Positions 39,908 to 49,172 of a DNA stretch of 64,000 nucleotides are shown here, in pieces. Source of the stretch: Collinsella sp. BG-O-102 (GTDB taxonomy: Bacteria; Actinomycetota; Coriobacteriia; Coriobacteriales; Coriobacteriaceae). Made by a program: the position numbers and the translations under genes. The notes under the pieces were generated by a model that saw nothing but the letters and a program-made list of their open reading frames with translations, made no database searches and was not told the origin of the DNA. The stretch lies in the NCBI RefSeq assembly GCF_023656745.1, contig NZ_JAMOKO010000001.1, positions 124,001 to 188,000 of the forward strand, in the 5' to 3' direction. The number at the start of each line of letters is the position of its first letter. The stretch's first letter is position 1.

Positions 39908-41122
39908 ATGGCCGATAAGATCCAGTGGGCGGGCAACACGATGCCCAAGAGCGATGATAAGCACTTGGGAATCATGAGCCTCGACCACGTGAAGAAGGCC
40001 CGCGCCTTCCACCAGTCGTTCCCTCAATATACCGTCACTCCGCTTGCCCGCCTGGACGGTCAGGCTGCGCGCCTGGGCCTGTCCAACCTGTGCGTTAAGG
40101 ACGAGAGCTACCGCTTTGGCCTCAACGCCTTTAAGGTCCTGGGCGGATCGTTTGCCATGGCCAACTACATTGCCGACGAGACCGGCAAGGACGTTGCCGA
40201 CTGCACCTTCGATTACCTGACCTCCGATCAGCTGGCCGAGGACTTTGGCCAGGCTACCTTCTTTACCGCCACCGACGGCAACCATGGCCGCGGCGTGGCA
40301 TGGGCTGCCAACAAGCTGGGCCAGAAGGCCGTCGTGCACATGCCCAAGGGTTCCACCAAGCCCCGCTTTGATAACATCGCCGCCGAGGGCGCCACGGTGA
40401 CCATCGAAGAGGTCAACTACGACGAGTGCGTGCGCATGGCCGCCGCCGAGGCCGACGCCTGCGAGCGCGGCGTCATCGTTCAGGACACCGCCTGGGAGGG
40501 CTACGAGAAGATCCCGTCTTGGATCATGGAGGGCTACGGCACCATGGCTTCCGAGGCGGCCGAGCAGCTGCGCGAGATGGCCATCAACCGCCCGACGCAC
40601 GTCTTTGTCCAGGCTGGCGTGGGCTCGCTGGCTGGCGCCGTGGTGGGCTACTTCACCAACCTGTATCCCGATAACCCGCCCACCTTCGTCGTGGTCGAGT
40701 GCGCGCCTGCCGCCTGCCTGTACAAGGGCGCTGCCGCCGGCGACGGCGACCCGCGCATCGTGGACGGCGACATGCCCTCCATCATGGCCGGCCTGTGCTG
40801 CGGCGAGCCCAACATCTTGGGCTGGGATATCCTGCGCAACCACACCACCGCCTTCGTGTCCTGCCCCGACTGGGTCACCGCTCGCGGCATGCGCACCCTG
40901 GGCGCTCCCGAGAAGGGCGACCCGCGCGTCATCTCCGGCGAGTCCGGCGCGGTGACCACCGGCCTGGTCGAGACCCTCATGCTCGATCCCGAGTACGCCG
41001 AGCTCAAGGAGCTCATCGGCCTGGACAAGACGAGCTCCGTGCTCTGCTTCTCCACCGAGGGCGACACCGATCCGGACCAGTACCGTCGCATCGTCTGGGA
41101 GGGCGAGTATCCGACCTGCTAG
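39908..41122 (+). CDS. ygeX: Diaminopropionate ammonia-lyase
   Basis: A 404-residue PLP enzyme (also called DpaL) that turns 2,3-diaminopropionate into pyruvate and two ammonia. The PLP lysine is in NAFKVLGGSF (residue about 76), with YRFGLNAFKV before it; ATDGNHGRGVAWAA near 120 holds the cofactor phosphate contacts, and GVGSLAGAVVGYF is the glycine-rich loop. Length equals that of the E. coli enzyme. It is first in the second purine arm and supplies the final carbon skeleton. Confidence 0.96.
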   Translation: MADKIQWAGNTMPKSDDKHLGIMSLDHVKKARAFHQSFPQYTVTPLARLDGQAARLGLSNLCVKDESYRFGLNAFKVLGGSFAMANYIADETGKDVADCTFDYLTSDQLAEDFGQATFFTATDGNHGRGVAWAANKLGQKAVVHMPKGSTKPRFDNIAAEGATVTIEEVNYDECVRMAAAEADACERGVIVQDTAWEGYEKIPSWIMEGYGTMASEAAEQLREMAINRPTHVFVQAGVGSLAGAVVGYFTNLYPDNPPTFVVVECAPAACLYKGAAAGDGDPRIVDGDMPSIMAGLCCGEPNILGWDILRNHTTAFVSCPDWVTARGMRTLGAPEKGDPRVISGESGAVTTGLVETLMLDPEYAELKELIGLDKTSSVLCFSTEGDTDPDQYRRIVWEGEYPTC

Positions 41123-41360
41123 CGAGCCTAGCCTGTCCGGGTGGCGGAGCATATGTTTACTCCCTGCTCGGACAGTCCTGCTCGCACGGAGAGCACATTA
41201 AGTGCTCTCCGGCTCGTGCGGAACTCGCGACGGAGCAAACATATGCTCCGCCACCCTACGTTTACTTGCTTGCCGGGTGCTCGACCTCACGCTGCTTGGC
41301 ACAAGTGATCTATCTGAAATATCTACCTGTAGGTAAACCCTTGTAGAAAGGTTGACTGTT
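41123..41360 (+). promoter_or_regulatory. Nested inverted repeats between ygeX and ygeY
   Basis: Outer arms of 20 bp, exact reverse complements, lie at 41139-41158 and 41237-41256 (GGGTGGCGGAGCATATGTTT). Inside is a second stem CGGAGAGCAC/GTGCTCTCCG near 41187-41211. Next to ygeY is TACCT-GT-AGGTA (41324-41335), a possible operator. No T-run follows the stems. Confidence 0.6.
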
Positions 41361-42746
41361 ATGACTAAAGAACTCGATTTTGATGCCATTAAGGCTGCGG
41401 CTGAGTCCCATCGTGCTGATATGACTCGCTTCCTGCGCGCCATGATCTCCCACCCCTCTGAGTCCTGCGAGGAGGGCGAGGTTGTCGCTTGCATCAAGGC
41501 CGAGATGGAGAGCCTTGGCTATGACGAGGTCAAGGTCGATGGCTTGGGTAACGTCATGGGCTTTATGGGCGAGGGCGACAAGATTATCGCCATCGACTCC
41601 CACATCGACACCGTCGGCATCGGCAACATCGAGAACTGGGATGCCGATCCCTATGAGGGCTACGAGACCGACGAGATCATCTACGGCCGCGGCGGCTCTG
41701 ACCAGGAGGGCGGTATGGCTTCCGCTACCTATGCTGCCAAGATGATGAAGGACATGGGCCTCATCCCCGAGGGCTACAAGATCATGGTCGTCGGCACCGT
41801 CCAGGAAGAGGACTGCGACGGCATGTGCTGGCAGTACATCTACAACAAGGACGGCATTAAGCCCGAGTTCGTCATTTCCACCGAGCCCACCGACGGCGGC
41901 ATCTATCGCGGTCACCGCGGCCGTATGGAGATCCGCGTCGACGTTCACGGCACCTCCTGCCACGGCTCCGCTCCCGACCGCGGCGACAACGCCATCTACA
42001 AGATGGCCGACATCATCGCCGACGTCCGCGCCCTCAACAACAACGGCTGCGACGAGTCGACCGACATCAAGGGTCTCGTCAAGATGCTCGACCCCAAGTA
42101 CAACCCCGAGCACTTCGAGGATGCCCGCTTCCTGGGCCGCGGCACCTGCACCGTCAGCCAGATCTTCTACACCAGCCCCAGCCGCTGCGCTGTCGCTGAC
42201 TCCTGCGCCATCTCCATCGACCGTCGCATGACCGCCGGCGAGACCTGGGAGTCCTGCCTGGACGAGATCCGCAACCTTCCGGCCGCCAAGAAGTACGGCG
42301 ACGACGTGAAGGTCTCCATGTACATGTACGACCGTCCGTCCTGGACCGGCGAGGTCTACGAGACCGAGGCTTACTTCCCCACGTGGATCAACAAGGAGAC
42401 CGCTCCGCACGTCAAGGCCCTCGTCGACGCCCACAAGGCCATGTTTGGTGACGAGCGCATCGGCTGCGAGCCCAGCATGGACAAGCGCACCGGTCGTCCG
42501 CTGTGCGACAAGTGGACCTTCTCCACGAACTGCGTTTCCATCCAGGGCCGCTATGGCATCCCCTGCGTCGGCTTTGGCCCGGGTGCCGAGTCTCAGGCTC
42601 ACGCTCCCAACGAGGTCACCTACAAGGACGACCTGGTCACCGCTGCCGCCATGTATGTGGCTGCCCTGAACCTCTACGATCCGAGCCAGGCCGATGGCGA
42701 CGCCACCGTGTTCCGCGCCGGTCTGACCAACAACAAGATCGACTAG
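41361..42746 (+). CDS. ygeY: YgeY family M20-like metallohydrolase
   Basis: A 461-residue enzyme of the M20/ArgE/DapE fold. The ATG at 41361 follows AGAAAGG. Zinc ligands are suggested by [11 protein letters not shown] (about residue 75), [10 protein letters not shown] (near 110), QEEDCDG (near 150), STEPTDGG and [13 protein letters not shown] near the end. It belongs to the selenium-metabolism-linked hydrolase family of the purine cluster and probably removes an acyl or carbamoyl group from a diaminopropionate derivative before YgeX acts (inferred). Confidence 0.93.
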   Translation: MTKELDFDAIKAAAESHRADMTRFLRAMISHPSESCEEGEVVACIKAEMESLGYDEVKVDGLGNVMGFMGEGDKIIAIDSHIDTVGIGNIENWDADPYEGYETDEIIYGRGGSDQEGGMASATYAAKMMKDMGLIPEGYKIMVVGTVQEEDCDGMCWQYIYNKDGIKPEFVISTEPTDGGIYRGHRGRMEIRVDVHGTSCHGSAPDRGDNAIYKMADIIADVRALNNNGCDESTDIKGLVKMLDPKYNPEHFEDARFLGRGTCTVSQIFYTSPSRCAVADSCAISIDRRMTAGETWESCLDEIRNLPAAKKYGDDVKVSMYMYDRPSWTGEVYETEAYFPTWINKETAPHVKALVDAHKAMFGDERIGCEPSMDKRTGRPLCDKWTFSTNCVSIQGRYGIPCVGFGPGAESQAHAPNEVTYKDDLVTAAAMYVAALNLYDPSQADGDATVFRAGLTNNKID

Positions 42747-42947
42747 TCCCATTCCTCGATCTTGTTGAGCCGGGGGCCGCTCGTGTCCCCGGCACCCCCT
42801 GTTGACTTGGGGCCCGCGGTCGTTATCTCCCATGCTTCCTCAACGGTAGCGGGTCCTCGTCATAGTGCTCTGCATGTTCTAGCCACACGCGCATGCCGGG
42901 GCGCATCTACTCATTGCGATCGTTTCACCTTTAGAAAGGACATTTAC
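42747..42947 (+). other. Spacer between ygeY and ygeW
   Basis: 201 bases without a gene. It contains a GC-rich stem GCCGGGGGCC.../GGGACACG-like region near 42771-42800 and GAAAGGA just before the ygeW ATG. No terminator or clear promoter was found. Confidence 0.4.
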
Positions 42948-44150
42948 ATGGACGCCAAGTTTACCGAGCTCGTCGAGCAGCTGAACGGCCTCGATTTTAA
43001 GGGCATGTACGGCAGCGACTTCCTGCACACCTGGGATAAGACCACCGATGAGCTCAAGGCGCTCTACATCGTCGCCGACGCCCTGCGCGAGCTGCGCGAG
43101 AACAACGTTTCGTCCAAGATCTTTGACTCGGGTCTGGCCGTCTCCCTGTTCCGCGACAACTCCACCCGCACGCGCTTCTCCTTCTCTAAGGCCGCCAACC
43201 TGCTCGGCCTTGAGCTGCAGGACCTGGACGAGAAGAAGTCCCAGATCGCCCACGGCGAGACCGTCCGCGAGACCGCTACCATGATCTCCTTCATGGCCGA
43301 CGTCATCGGCATCCGCGACGACATGTACATCGGCAAGGGCGACGCCTACATGGCCGAGGTCTCCGAGTCTGTCCAGCAGGCCTACGAGGATGGCGTTCTG
43401 GACCACCGTCCCACGCTCATCTCCCTGCAGTCCGACTCCGACCACCCCACGCAGTCCTCTGCCGACATGCTCTACCTCATCAACGAGTTTGGCGGTCTTG
43501 AGAACCTCAAGGGCAAGAAGGTCGCCGTTACCTGGGCCTATTCGCCCTCTTACGGAAAGCCGCTGTCCTGCCCGCAGTCGCTGATCAGCCTGCTGCCCCG
43601 TTTTGGCATGGACGTCACCCTGGCCCACCCCGAGGGCTACGACCTCATGCCCGAGGTCGTCGAGCGCGCCAAGAGCTACGCCGCCGAGTCCGGCACCACC
43701 TTTAAGCAGGTCAACACCATGGCCGAGGCCTTCGAGGGCGCCGACATCGTGATCCCCAAGAGCTGGGCTCCGTTTGCCGCTATGGAGAAGCGTACCAATC
43801 TGTACGCCGAGGGCGACGACGCCGGCATCGCCGCGCTCGAGAAGGAGCTGCTCGCTCAGAACGCTACGCATCAGGATTGGTGCTCCACGACCGAGCTCAT
43901 GGAGAAGACCGCCAACGGCCAGGACACCATCTTTATGCACCCGCTGCCCGCCGACATCTCCGGTGTCTCCTGCGAGCACGGCGAGGTCAACGCCGACGTC
44001 TTCGACATGCACCGTGTGGGCATGTACAAGGAGGCCAGCTACAAGCCGTACGCCATCGCAGCTATGATGTTCCTGCAGAAGGTTGCCGATCCCGCCGCTA
44101 CCCTCAAGGCCCTCGACGAGCGCAACACCGCCCGTTGGTTCCAGGCCTAA
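42948..44150 (+). CDS. ygeW: Knotted carbamoyltransferase YgeW
   Basis: A 400-residue member of the aspartate/ornithine carbamoyltransferase superfamily. The carbamoyl phosphate motif is SLFRDNSTRTRFSF (residues about 65-78); HPTQSSADM near 162 and MHPLPADISG near 325 are also conserved. The ATG at 42948 follows AGAAAGGACAT. E. coli YgeW has no activity on the common amino acids; in this context it likely works in the phosphorolysis direction, yielding carbamoyl phosphate and energy from purine-derived ureido acids (inferred). A terminator follows. Confidence 0.94.
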   Translation: MDAKFTELVEQLNGLDFKGMYGSDFLHTWDKTTDELKALYIVADALRELRENNVSSKIFDSGLAVSLFRDNSTRTRFSFSKAANLLGLELQDLDEKKSQIAHGETVRETATMISFMADVIGIRDDMYIGKGDAYMAEVSESVQQAYEDGVLDHRPTLISLQSDSDHPTQSSADMLYLINEFGGLENLKGKKVAVTWAYSPSYGKPLSCPQSLISLLPRFGMDVTLAHPEGYDLMPEVVERAKSYAAESGTTFKQVNTMAEAFEGADIVIPKSWAPFAAMEKRTNLYAEGDDAGIAALEKELLAQNATHQDWCSTTELMEKTANGQDTIFMHPLPADISGVSCEHGEVNADVFDMHRVGMYKEASYKPYAIAAMMFLQKVADPAATLKALDERNTARWFQA

Positions 44151-44173
44151 AGCTGGGCTGAGGTAAGCCATGT

Positions 44174-44214
44174 AAAGGGGGCGCTCTGCCAACCGGCGGG
44201 GTGCCCCCTTTTTT
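44174..44214 (+). terminator. Rho-independent terminator after ygeW
   Basis: Stem AAAGGGGGC/GCCCCCTTT with a loop of about 21 bases and a run of six T, 24 bases after the ygeW stop. Confidence 0.85.
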
Positions 44215-44301
44215 GCATCGTGGGCGTGCGGGATAAGCGCTTTCGATGTAGATGCCCGCGGCGCGAGTTATGGGTACGATGGTTTCAGGGGAGGTATCGC
44301 C

Positions 44302-44916
44302 ATGAAACTTGGTTGCGTCATTATGGCTTCGGGCGAGGGCAAGCGGTTTGGCTCTAACAAGATGCTTGCCGATATCTATGGCGAGCCGCTGATTGCCCGG
44401 ACCATCGATTCGGTTCCCCAGGGCTTTGACGTCGTGGTTTCGACGCGTTGGCCCGAGGTCGCCCAGATTTGCGAGGACAAGCATTGTTCGTGCGTGCTGC
44501 ACGATGGCGAGCTGCGCAGCGAAAGCGTCCGTGCGGGCCTTTCGTGGGGAGTCGAACGCAACTGGAAAGGTTGCCTCTTTTTGCCGGGCGACCAGCCGCT
44601 CGTGAGTTCGGATTCTTTTGAGGCTATGGTTCGTGCATTTGACGAGCGTGGCCGCAAGCATCCGGTGCGTCTTGCGTGCAACGGTGAGCCTTCGAGCCCG
44701 GTGCTCTTTCCGGCGGAACTGTTCGATGCACTTATGTGTCTTGAGGGCAAGGACGGCGGGGGCTCGATTCTCAAAGGTCGCGTCGACGTTGCGCTGGTCG
44801 AGGCGCGTGCCTACGAGCTGTGGGACGTCGATACCGTCAAGGGACAGCGACGCATAACGGAGCATATTGCCGCCTGCTCGTATTTTGATCGCGTGGCCAA
44901 CTGCATCAATCAATAA
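44302..44916 (+). CDS. mocA: Molybdenum cofactor cytidylyltransferase-like protein
   Basis: A 204-residue MobA-like nucleotidyltransferase. The GxGxR-type start MASGEGKRFGSNKML (residues 9-23) binds the nucleotide phosphates, and FLPGDQPLV near 95 holds the metal-binding Asp. MocA adds CMP to molybdopterin to give MCD, the cofactor form used by xanthine dehydrogenase family enzymes. It has GGGGAGG before its ATG and is 9 bases from hyuA, so it supplies the hydroxylase at 17586. Confidence 0.9.
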   Translation: MKLGCVIMASGEGKRFGSNKMLADIYGEPLIARTIDSVPQGFDVVVSTRWPEVAQICEDKHCSCVLHDGELRSESVRAGLSWGVERNWKGCLFLPGDQPLVSSDSFEAMVRAFDERGRKHPVRLACNGEPSSPVLFPAELFDALMCLEGKDGGGSILKGRVDVALVEARAYELWDVDTVKGQRRITEHIAACSYFDRVANCINQ

Positions 44917-44925
44917 GGAGCAATT

Positions 44926-46293
44926 ATGATCATCATCAAAAACGGCGCGCTCGTGACGTCCCAGGGGCTGCGCCGCGCCGATCTTGCCATGGATGGCGAT
45001 AAGATCGTGCGGATCGCCGCAGCGATTGAGCCGGCCGAGGGCGATACCGTCGAGGATGCCGCGGGCTGCTGGGTGTTCCCCGGCTTTATCGACGGCCACA
45101 CGCACATGCAGTGCTGGACTGGCATGGATTGGACAGCCGATAGCTTTGAGACCGGCACGCGCGCGGCTGCCTGCGGCGGCACGACGACCATTGTGGACTA
45201 CGCGACGGCCGATCGCGGCGTGACCATGCCCGATGCCTTGGCCGAGTGGCATCGCCGCGCCGACGGAACCTGCACGGCCAACTACGCTTTTCATATGGCA
45301 CTCGCCGAGTGGAATGAGCGCAACCGCGCCGATCTTTCGGCCATGCGCGAGGCGGGCGTATCGTCGTTTAAGACCTACTTTGCCTACGATCATTTGCGCC
45401 TGGACGATGCCGAGACGCTCGAGGTGCTCGAGGAGCTCAAGCGTATTGGCGGCATACTGTGCGTGCATTGCGAGAACGGTACGCTGGTGAATGAGCTGCA
45501 GAAGCGCGTGTACGAGCAGGGGATTCATGGGCCCGAGGGGCATGCGCTCAGCCGCCCGGACGTGTGTGAGGCCGAAGCCGTGAGCCGCCTGCTGTATCTG
45601 GCGCACCTGGCCGGGGACGCTCCGGTCAACGTGGTGCACCTTTCGACCAAGCTGGGGCTCGAGGCCATTCGCGCTGCCAAAGCGCGCGGGCAGAAGGATA
45701 TCTATGTCGAGACCTGCCCCCAGTATCTGATGCTCGACGACACCTGTTATCTGGAGCAGGGCGAGGACGGCTTTGCGGGCGCCAAGTATGTGATGAGCCC
45801 GCCGCTGCGCCATGCCGGTGACCGTGCCGCGCTGCGCGAGGCGCTTGTGGCCGGCGAGATCGATACGATTGCGACCGACCACTGCAGCTTTAACCTGCAC
45901 GGGCAAAAGGACCGCGGGCGCGACGATTTCCGCGCGATTCCCAACGGCGGGCCCGGCGTGGAGCATCGTCCCGTCGCGATTGCCACGAGCTTTGAGGGAC
46001 AGCTGGGTCCCGAGGATCTGTGCCGCTTGATGAGCGAGAACCCGGCGCGCGTTTTTGGCATGTATCCACGCAAGGGCTGTCTTGCCGAGGGTGCCGATGC
46101 CGACGTGTGCGTGTGGGATCCCCAGGCGCGCTGGACCATTCGCGCCGCGACACAGCATCAGGCTGTGGACTACACGCCGCTCGAAGGCTTTGAGGCACAT
46201 GGCCGCGCCAAGGCCGTGTTTGTGAACGGCGTGCTGGCGGCACGCGACGGCGAGCCTACCGGAGCCCAGCCCGGTCGCTACGTGCCCCGCTAG
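44926..46293 (+). CDS. hyuA: Dihydropyrimidinase-like hydrolase HyuA/YgeZ
   Basis: A 455-residue cyclic amidohydrolase. Metal ligands are in FIDGHTHMQ (near 57), the carbamylated lysine in SSFKTYFAYD (near 146), then CVHCENGTL (near 180), VVHLSTKLG (near 238) and TDHCSFN (near 315). It opens five- or six-membered imide or ureide rings; in the purine cluster it most likely opens a ring of a urate-derived intermediate. Start ATG follows AAGGAGC. It is the last plus-strand gene before a convergent yqeC. Confidence 0.93.
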   Translation: MIIIKNGALVTSQGLRRADLAMDGDKIVRIAAAIEPAEGDTVEDAAGCWVFPGFIDGHTHMQCWTGMDWTADSFETGTRAAACGGTTTIVDYATADRGVTMPDALAEWHRRADGTCTANYAFHMALAEWNERNRADLSAMREAGVSSFKTYFAYDHLRLDDAETLEVLEELKRIGGILCVHCENGTLVNELQKRVYEQGIHGPEGHALSRPDVCEAEAVSRLLYLAHLAGDAPVNVVHLSTKLGLEAIRAAKARGQKDIYVETCPQYLMLDDTCYLEQGEDGFAGAKYVMSPPLRHAGDRAALREALVAGEIDTIATDHCSFNLHGQKDRGRDDFRAIPNGGPGVEHRPVAIATSFEGQLGPEDLCRLMSENPARVFGMYPRKGCLAEGADADVCVWDPQARWTIRAATQHQAVDYTPLEGFEAHGRAKAVFVNGVLAARDGEPTGAQPGRYVPR

Positions 46294-46317
46294 CAGCAAA
46301 GATGCCGTGTCCCCTCC

Positions 46318-46391
46318 CTCAGTTGCGGTGAAATACGGACTGTTTGCGGCCGTCAGGCGGCCAAACAGTCCGTATTTCACCGCAACTGAGG
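46318..46391. repeat. GTTGCGGTGAAATACGG hairpin, copy 1
   Basis: Inverted repeat with arms reading GTTGCGGTGAAATACGGAC onwards to CTGTTT and its reverse complement; further internal pairing GGCCG/CGGCC. A second copy lies at 49106-49172. It sits in the convergent gap between hyuA and yqeC, where it could end transcription from both sides. Confidence 0.85.
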
Positions 46392-46403
46392 AGATGGGGC
46401 CGG

Positions 46404-47138
46404 CTATTTGAGGCTGGTGGCGATGAGGGGGCGGCCGAGGGCGGCCTCAAAGCGGTCGGCCATCGTGGGGTCGCTGAGCGTGTCGACTTGGTTGAGCACG
46501 ACGCGTGCGGTGCTGAGTTTCAGCGCCTGCAGCTCGGCATTGAGCACCTGGGCGACGCGCTCGGGCGTGGCAGTGTCGGTGGGCTCGCAGCCGCAACGCA
46601 CGCAAAAGAGCTCGGGGCGGTGGACAGCTTCGTTGATGGGCTTGCCGAGCCCCGAGGCGCCGACGAGCCAGATGACGTTGGCCGTGCCAGAGGGGATCAC
46701 CGGCTCCCAGGCGGCATGCGCCTTGAGCGGGAGCCGCTTGCTGCCGTCCGCCTCGGCCAGGACGTAGTCAAAGCGCTGCGCCAGCTGGTCGAGCGGCTCG
46801 GCAGGGGAGGAGAACTTGCCTGTCTGGGGGTCCAAGACACCTGTCTGGCAGATGCTTCCCCGCACAAGCCCCGCGCAGGCCTCGCAGGTGCAGCCTAGGG
46901 CGTGTGAGGCACCTGGCTTCCAGGGCGCGGCGTCCAGGCGACGGCTCGACCCGTCCCACGGCACGCCGGCGACGGGGAACATGCGCGTGGTGGTGCAGAG
47001 GAGCACGCGGCCGCCAGCGCGCATAAGCTCAAGGCCGAGCGTCTTTAGCAAGGTCGACTTGCCACCGCTGCCGATAATCGCGGTAATGCCCGGCTCGATC
47101 TTGAGCGCGGAGGCAAGGTTTCCGCTCGTCGTTTCCAT
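46404..47138 (-). CDS. yqeC: Selenium cofactor biosynthesis protein YqeC
   Basis: A 244-residue P-loop-like protein of the YqeC family. The nucleotide loop is IIGSGGKSTLLKTL (residues about 17-30), followed by LLCTTTRMFP; DYVLAEADGSKRLPLK near 140 is the other conserved block. It is found only with selenium-dependent molybdenum hydroxylases and is thought to help load selenium into their cofactor. It is divergent from yqeB across about 100 bases, unlike the same-strand arrangement often seen. Confidence 0.9.
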   Translation of the reverse strand: METTSGNLASALKIEPGITAIIGSGGKSTLLKTLGLELMRAGGRVLLCTTTRMFPVAGVPWDGSSRRLDAAPWKPGASHALGCTCEACAGLVRGSICQTGVLDPQTGKFSSPAEPLDQLAQRFDYVLAEADGSKRLPLKAHAAWEPVIPSGTANVIWLVGASGLGKPINEAVHRPELFCVRCGCEPTDTATPERVAQVLNAELQALKLSTARVVLNQVDTLSDPTMADRFEAALGRPLIATSLK

Positions 47139-47240
47139 CTGTTCACCGCCGTATAATACTGTGATAATAAATAATCATCAGAGTAGCGGTCGAACCGCAT
47201 TTGCTCTGCTCAAACCGTAGCACAGGGAGGTGTCCCGGGA

Positions 47241-48035
47241 ATGCTCGTTTATGTTCGCGGCGCCGGCGATATCGCCACGGGCGTCGCCGCTCGCTTGGTG
47301 CGCGCCGGCGTGTCAGTTGTCATGGCCGATATCGCGGTTCCCACGTGCATCCGTCGCACAATCAGTTTTTGCGAGGCCATTCGCCTGGGCGAGGTCGAGG
47401 TCGAGGGCATTCGCGCCCGCTTGGCGCAGACGTCGGCCGAGGCGCTTGAGATTACCGAGGCCGGAGACGTCGCCGTTGTGGTGGACCCCCAGGCACAGAT
47501 GCTCGACGAACTGGAGCCCGCGGCTGTGGTCGACGCAATTCTAGCCAAGCGCAATCTGGGTACCACGCGCGACATGGCTCCTGCCGTCATCGCTGTGGGG
47601 CCGGGCTTCACCGCGCCGGTTGACTGCGACGCCGTGATCGAAACCATGCGTGGGCATTTCCTGGGCCGTGTCATTACCCAAGGTTCGCCCCAGCCCAACA
47701 CGGGCGTGCCGGGCGTCATCGCCGGATATGGCAAAGAGCGTGTTATCCACAGCCCCGCCGCCGGCGTGTTTAGGTCCGACCATGTGATCGGCGACATCGT
47801 GAGTGCCGGCGATGTGATCGGGTATGCGGGCGATTCGCCCATGTGCACGCAGATCGATGGCTGTCTGCGCGGGCTTTTGGCGAACGGCGTGCAGGTGACT
47901 GAGGGCTTTAAATGCGCCGATGTCGATCCGCGCGGCGATGCCAGCTATATCAACTACATTTCGGACAAGGCGACGTCGGTCGGCGGCGGCGTGCTCGAGG
48001 CACTCGCTATGCTCACCGATATCTTTAGAGGATAG
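47241..48035 (+). CDS. yqeB: Selenium-dependent molybdenum cofactor maturation protein YqeB
   Basis: A 264-residue protein. The N-terminal Rossmann-like motif is RGAGDIATGVAARLVRAG (residues 5-22); VIAVGPGFTAPVDCDAVIE near 113 and SPAAGVFRSDHVIGD near 172 are family blocks. YqeB marks labile-selenium molybdenum hydroxylases. The ATG follows GGGAGGTGTCCCGGGA. It is 9 bases from xdhC, so the two form one operon. Confidence 0.92.
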   Translation: MLVYVRGAGDIATGVAARLVRAGVSVVMADIAVPTCIRRTISFCEAIRLGEVEVEGIRARLAQTSAEALEITEAGDVAVVVDPQAQMLDELEPAAVVDAILAKRNLGTTRDMAPAVIAVGPGFTAPVDCDAVIETMRGHFLGRVITQGSPQPNTGVPGVIAGYGKERVIHSPAAGVFRSDHVIGDIVSAGDVIGYAGDSPMCTQIDGCLRGLLANGVQVTEGFKCADVDPRGDASYINYISDKATSVGGGVLEALAMLTDIFRG

Positions 48036-48044
48036 AAGGCGGCA

Positions 48045-49088
48045 ATGGAAAAGCTCGATGTTGTGAATGCGGCGCTTGTCGCCCTGCGTGCTGGCGAGAC
48101 GTGCGAGCTCGTGGTCGTGGCCGGCACGGCGGGGTCGTCGCCGCGCGGCGTGGGCGCCTGGATGGCCGTCTTTGCCGACGGTAGCCAGGCGGGCACCATC
48201 GGCGGCGGCAAGATCGAGCTTTTTGCGCTGGACGAGGCGCGAGAGCTGCTGGCCGCGGGGCAATCGCGTCTGGTCCGCTACACCATGGGCGGCGAGAACT
48301 CCGATAGCGGTATGATCTGCGGCGGAGCCATCTGCCTGTGCTATCTGCATCTGGATGCGATCCAGGCACCGTTGTTCCAGGAAATTGCCGACGTCTTGAC
48401 GTATCGACGTATCGGCGACTTCGTCATCGACTTTGAGCCGTTTATCGCAAGCGCGCTCGAAAGCGACGCTACTGAATACCATGGCGAGGAATCGCGCCGC
48501 ACCATTGCGGGTTGCCCCGGGCTTTCGCTGGTGGAGGAGGGGAGTAAGGTTACCTATACAAACGCCGCCTCCGAGATTCCTCCCGCGCACATCGAGACGC
48601 TCTGCCCCGAGGGCCTGACCTATATCTTTGGCTGCGGACACGTGGGCGCCGCGACGGCGCGCGTGCTCACGGCGGCGGGCTTTGCCGTCGTGGCCTGCGA
48701 TGACCGCCCCGGCACGTTGACGCCCGAATGGGTGCCCGGTGTCTACGATCGTCGCCTGGTCGATTACAAGAACCTGAGCGAGCTGTGTCCCATCGGTCCG
48801 CGCGACTTGGTGGTCGTCGCCACGGCGGGTCACAAGTCCGATATCGACGTGGTGATTCAGGCCATGCGTGCCAAGCCTGCCTATCTGGGCTGTCTGGGTT
48901 CGCGCCGCAAGACGGCCTTTGTGCGTGCCCGCCTGGAGCAGGAAGGTTTTACGCAGGACCAGATCGACGAGCTGCACCTTCCGATCGGCGTTGCCATCGA
49001 GGCCGAGGACCCCAAGGAGATCGCCATCTCCATCGCCGCCGAGATGATCCACCTGCGCCGCACCAAACTCGTCCCCCGCAAGCGCTAA
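48045..49088 (+). CDS. xdhC: XdhC family cofactor insertion protein
   Basis: A 347-residue protein. The N-terminal XdhC/CoxI domain has VAGTAGSSPRGVGAWMAVF (about residues 24-42) and GTIGGGKIELFALDEA; the C-terminal Rossmann domain has IFGCGHVGAATARVL (near 189) and CLGSRRKTAF (near 284). XdhC binds molybdenum cofactor, guides its sulfuration (or selenation here, inferred) and inserts it into xanthine dehydrogenase. It ends the second purine arm. Confidence 0.93.
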   Translation: MEKLDVVNAALVALRAGETCELVVVAGTAGSSPRGVGAWMAVFADGSQAGTIGGGKIELFALDEARELLAAGQSRLVRYTMGGENSDSGMICGGAICLCYLHLDAIQAPLFQEIADVLTYRRIGDFVIDFEPFIASALESDATEYHGEESRRTIAGCPGLSLVEEGSKVTYTNAASEIPPAHIETLCPEGLTYIFGCGHVGAATARVLTAAGFAVVACDDRPGTLTPEWVPGVYDRRLVDYKNLSELCPIGPRDLVVVATAGHKSDIDVVIQAMRAKPAYLGCLGSRRKTAFVRARLEQEGFTQDQIDELHLPIGVAIEAEDPKEIAISIAAEMIHLRRTKLVPRKR

Positions 49089-49105
49089 TCGGATCCCCAC
49101 CAATA

Positions 49106-49172
49106 AGTTGCGGTGAAATACGGACTGTTTAAGCCTGTTAGGCCGCCAAACAGTCCCTATTTCACCGCAACT
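49106..49172. repeat. GTTGCGGTGAAATACGG hairpin, copy 2
   Basis: Same outer arms as the element at 46318, with one arm mismatch (CCCTATTT for CCGTATTT) and a different centre. It lies just after xdhC and may end the second purine arm. Confidence 0.85.
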
